NCBI GenBank assembly: GCA_013360675.1
Contig: JABWBB010000016.1
Span: 1 to 50,637, forward strand
Reading direction: 5' to 3'
Source of the DNA: Phycisphaerales bacterium
Lineage (GTDB): Bacteria > Planctomycetota > Phycisphaerae > Phycisphaerales > UBA1924
Length of the DNA: 50,637 bases
Numbering within the stretch: position 1 is the first letter of the stretch; the number at the start of each line of letters is the position of its first letter. The notes below the pieces were generated by a model that saw nothing but the letters and a program-made list of their open reading frames with translations, searched no databases and had not been told where the DNA came from. Below are positions 48,472 to 50,637 of this stretch, one piece after another. The translations under genes and the position numbers were made by a program.

Positions 48472-50637
48472 GTGAGCCAGGGGAGGTCTCGAAGCGGCGT
48501 GCGTCCCATAGCGATCACCATCCTGCTGACCCTGGGCGCGTCGCTCGCCGCGGCGCAGCCTTCGGGGCGGGGTGCGCTACCGACCCCTGACGATTCGGTC
48601 ATCGCGCGCGAAGCCCTGCCCCGCGCGCGGGAACTGGCCGCCACGGGCAACGCCGCCCTGGCGCTCAGCGTGCTGCAGGACCTGCTCGACAAGGAGGGCG
48701 AACGCCTTCTCCCCATCGATGCCGAGGGCACGCTCTTTGTCCCGGTGCGGCGCCACGTGCACGAACTCCTGCTGGCCGACGCGGACCTGCTGGCGCGATA
48801 CCGCTCGGCGGAATCGGCCCGGGCGCAGCAGCACCTCGAGGCGGGCGACTTGGCCTCGGTCGAACGCACCCGCCTGTTCACGCCCGCCGGGTGCGAGGCG
48901 GTGCTCCGCCTGGCGCAGCTCGAGCTCGAGGCCGGTCGCTTTGATTCGGCCCGGCTGATGCTTCAGCAGCTCGAGCGTCACCCCGACCGATCGAGTGCGG
49001 TCGCGCAGGCCGCCGCCCGCCTGGCGCGCCAGATCGCCGATCATCTTCGACGCCCGGATGCCGAGGCCTGGGCCGTGCGATGGGCCGCGGGCGAGCCGCT
49101 TCCCTCCGGGCCGGGCGTGACGATCGGGCGAGCGCTCAACGCGCCCTCGCGCAGCGCGCTGTCGGGGTATCTCGATGCGCCCGCGCCCGAGCAGCCCGGC
49201 GCCCCGCTCCAGTCCGTCGCCCTGGGCGATCCGCGCACGCGCCCGACCGAAGAGGACGAGTCTCGCATCGACGCGGGCCGGTGGATCCTCCCCTCGACCG
49301 TCGGCGATCTCGTGCTGGTGAACGACGGCGTGCGCATCGCCGCCTTCGATCAGGCCACCCTCGCCCTCGCCTGGGATCGCCGCGTGACGCCGGCCTCGGC
49401 GGATTTGCTCGCGGAGGTCGGCTCGCTGCGACCGGGCGAACTCGAGGACGTCAGCGCCGTGAGCGCGTGGGGCGGGGTCGCGGTTGCGGCGACGGGCGTG
49501 CCCATCGCGGGCTCGCGCGTGGGCGACCGCCGTCTACACGCCATCGACCTTCACACCGGCGAACCCCTCTGGTCGATCGATCCGTCGTGGATCGATCGCC
49601 GCCTCGACAACGCCTCGATCCGCGGGCCCGTCGCCATCGACGAAGGAACCGCCGTCGTCGCGCTGCGCCGCCTGGGCATGTTCCGCCGCCAGACTCAGCT
49701 CTTCCTGATCGGGCTGAATCTCTACACGGGCGAGCCGCGCTGGGTGCGCACCGCGGGGACCGTGGGCACGCTGCCGTGGGGGCGGGTGGTCGCCCGGGTC
49801 GAGGGCTCGGTCATTCATCAGGGCGTCGTCTATCGCGGCGACGACATGGGCATCCTGGCGGCGTATGAGGTCGCCAGTGGCCGCCCCGTGTGGGTGCGGC
49901 TGCTGCGCTCGCGCAGCGTGTTCGATCCGATCTATCGCGGCGCGGGCGAGGTGCTCCCGCGCGAGATGCTCACGCCCGTCGTCGTTGATGATCAGATCCT
50001 CTACCTCGAGCCGGGCTTGCCCAGGCTGCTGCGGCTGAACGCGAGCGACGGCGCGATCATCGGCACGCGCGACGCCGCCACGCTGGGCAATCCGCGCTAT
50101 CTGCTTCGCGCGGGGCGGCATCTCGCCGCGGTCAGCACCGACGCGCTCGCGCTCGTGCCCCTGGCCGAGATCGACGCCGCCCCAGTGCGCATGGCCCCGT
50201 CGTTCGATTCGCCGATGGCGGGCCGCGTGGTGGCGGCGGGTTCGTCGCTGATCGTGCCGCTCGAATCGGGCCTGCACGTGCTCGATCCCGAATCGCCCGA
50301 CACGATGCGCCTGCTGCCAACCTCCAACTCGGGCAACGTGGCCGTGGCCACGGGCCAGGCCGCCGGCTCGCTGCTGGTGGTCTCGGGTGATGCCCTATCG
50401 AACTATCTGCCCTGGTCGCGGGCGGAGGCGGTTCTCGCGGCGCGCTCGGCCTCGTCGCCGCGCAACCCCGCGCCGCTGCTGACTTATCTCGACCTGGCCA
50501 CGCGCAGCAGCAACAGCGCGAAGGCGCCCGAGCTGGCCGACCGCGTGCTTGCGCTGGCCGATGCCGACCCGGTCTCGCGCGAGTCCATCCTGGCGCGCCA
50601 GCGTCTGTTCGAACTGCTCGCCTCGATCACCGCGTCG
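48472..50637 (+). CDS. Secreted PQQ-like beta-propeller protein, 3' end outside window
   Basis: The frame is open from a GTG at 48472 to the right edge, giving about 722 residues. An in-frame GTG at 48499 is an alternative. A signal peptide is visible (RPIAITILLTLGASLAAAQ). Residues 40-200 are helical with TPR-like repeats (RELAATGNAALALSVLQDLL, LRLAQLELEAGRFDSARLMLQQL). From about 260 it is a PQQ-like propeller (LVLVNDGVRIAAFDQATLALAWDRRV, LHAIDLHTGEPLWSIDPSW, LFLIGLNLYTGEPRWVRTAG, GILAAYEVASGRPVWVRLL). Residues after 620 return to helices. This TPR-plus-propeller form suggests a large periplasmic scaffold. Confidence 0.82.
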   Translation, partial: MSQGRSRSGVRPIAITILLTLGASLAAAQPSGRGALPTPDDSVIAREALPRARELAATGNAALALSVLQDLLDKEGERLLPIDAEGTLFVPVRRHVHELLLADADLLARYRSAESARAQQHLEAGDLASVERTRLFTPAGCEAVLRLAQLELEAGRFDSARLMLQQLERHPDRSSAVAQAAARLARQIADHLRRPDAEAWAVRWAAGEPLPSGPGVTIGRALNAPSRSALSGYLDAPAPEQPGAPLQSVALGDPRTRPTEEDESRIDAGRWILPSTVGDLVLVNDGVRIAAFDQATLALAWDRRVTPASADLLAEVGSLRPGELEDVSAVSAWGGVAVAATGVPIAGSRVGDRRLHAIDLHTGEPLWSIDPSWIDRRLDNASIRGPVAIDEGTAVVALRRLGMFRRQTQLFLIGLNLYTGEPRWVRTAGTVGTLPWGRVVARVEGSVIHQGVVYRGDDMGILAAYEVASGRPVWVRLLRSRSVFDPIYRGAGEVLPREMLTPVVVDDQILYLEPGLPRLLRLNASDGAIIGTRDAATLGNPRYLLRAGRHLAAVSTDALALVPLAEIDAAPVRMAPSFDSPMAGRVVAAGSSLIVPLESGLHVLDPESPDTMRLLPTSNSGNVAVATGQAAGSLLVVSGDALSNYLPWSRAEAVLAARSASSPRNPAPLLTYLDLATRSSNSAKAPELADRVLALADADPVSRESILARQRLFELLASITAS

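Noticed and set aside
48372..48590. Short frames before the PQQ-propeller gene, considered as a frameshifted N-terminus
   Set aside because: The correct frame is open from the GTG at 48472 with a proper signal peptide, so no frameshift is needed.

Overview
The window reads as high-GC planctomycetal chromosome, most likely of the class Phycisphaerae. Three secreted proteins end in a PAP-type variant of the PEP-CTERM sorting signal (VPAPGAA or IPAPGAA, a hydrophobic stretch, then an RRRR tail). Three more carry dockerin-like calcium repeats, one of them the tandem NGSGGTPDDAD...FFAAWNAG form that I associate with this group. There is a stand-alone type II pseudopilin, and TatC has a long insert. 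I found no rRNA, tRNA, CRISPR array, transposase or integrase gene. The lineage is inferred from these traits, not from a marker-gene comparison.

Layout. 1-840: ECF sigma factor and a probable anti-sigma factor (minus strand). 1006-3423: tatC-tadA-mutM run (plus). 3424-3901: AT-richer intergenic region with DnaA boxes, a candidate replication origin, next to the 3' end of dnaA. 3902-6441: dnaA and an RNase Z-like hydrolase (minus). 6630-12190: MuiA-like surface protein, class IV aminotransferase, NhaA antiporter, EEP-family hydrolase. 12390-18522: PAP-CTERM protein, ClpB, transketolase. 18530-22549: a large dockerin-bearing secreted protein and a pseudopilin. 22780-24378: a YrdC-like/arginine-phosphatase-like fusion followed by rpiB, matching the ywlC-ywlE-ywlF order of Bacillus. 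24693-26240: an unknown protein, then a zinc-ribbon membrane protein bracketed by two double-hairpin palindromic elements. 26241-30769: M3 peptidase translationally coupled to a FAD oxidoreductase, then a LuxR-type regulator. 30824-36403: lipoprotein, RsmD, M16 peptidase, an isolated ATP synthase gamma gene, a small zinc-ribbon protein. 36422-38459: Kbl-like enzyme and a DNRLRE secreted protein. 38531-40173: a low-GC single-gene cassette bracketed by a 72-bp direct repeat that duplicates the 3' end of the neighbouring metallo-beta-lactamase-fold gene. 40102-43170: TPR/O-GlcNAc-transferase-like protein, coaD and that hydrolase, apparently one operon. 43259-50637: several secreted proteins and lipoproteins, ending in a large PQQ-propeller protein cut by the window edge.

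How the parts relate. Much of the window is housekeeping: replication initiation, base-excision repair, tRNA wobble editing, rRNA methylation, CoA synthesis, pentose-phosphate enzymes, protein disaggregation and Tat export. Interspersed are single secreted-protein genes with sorting or dockerin signals. The most unusual features are the direct-repeat cassette at 38.5-40.2 kb, the palindrome-flanked gene at 25.4-26.2 kb, the phosphatase fusion at 22.8-23.9 kb, and short GC-rich tandem repeats in the leaders of two lower-GC dockerin genes.
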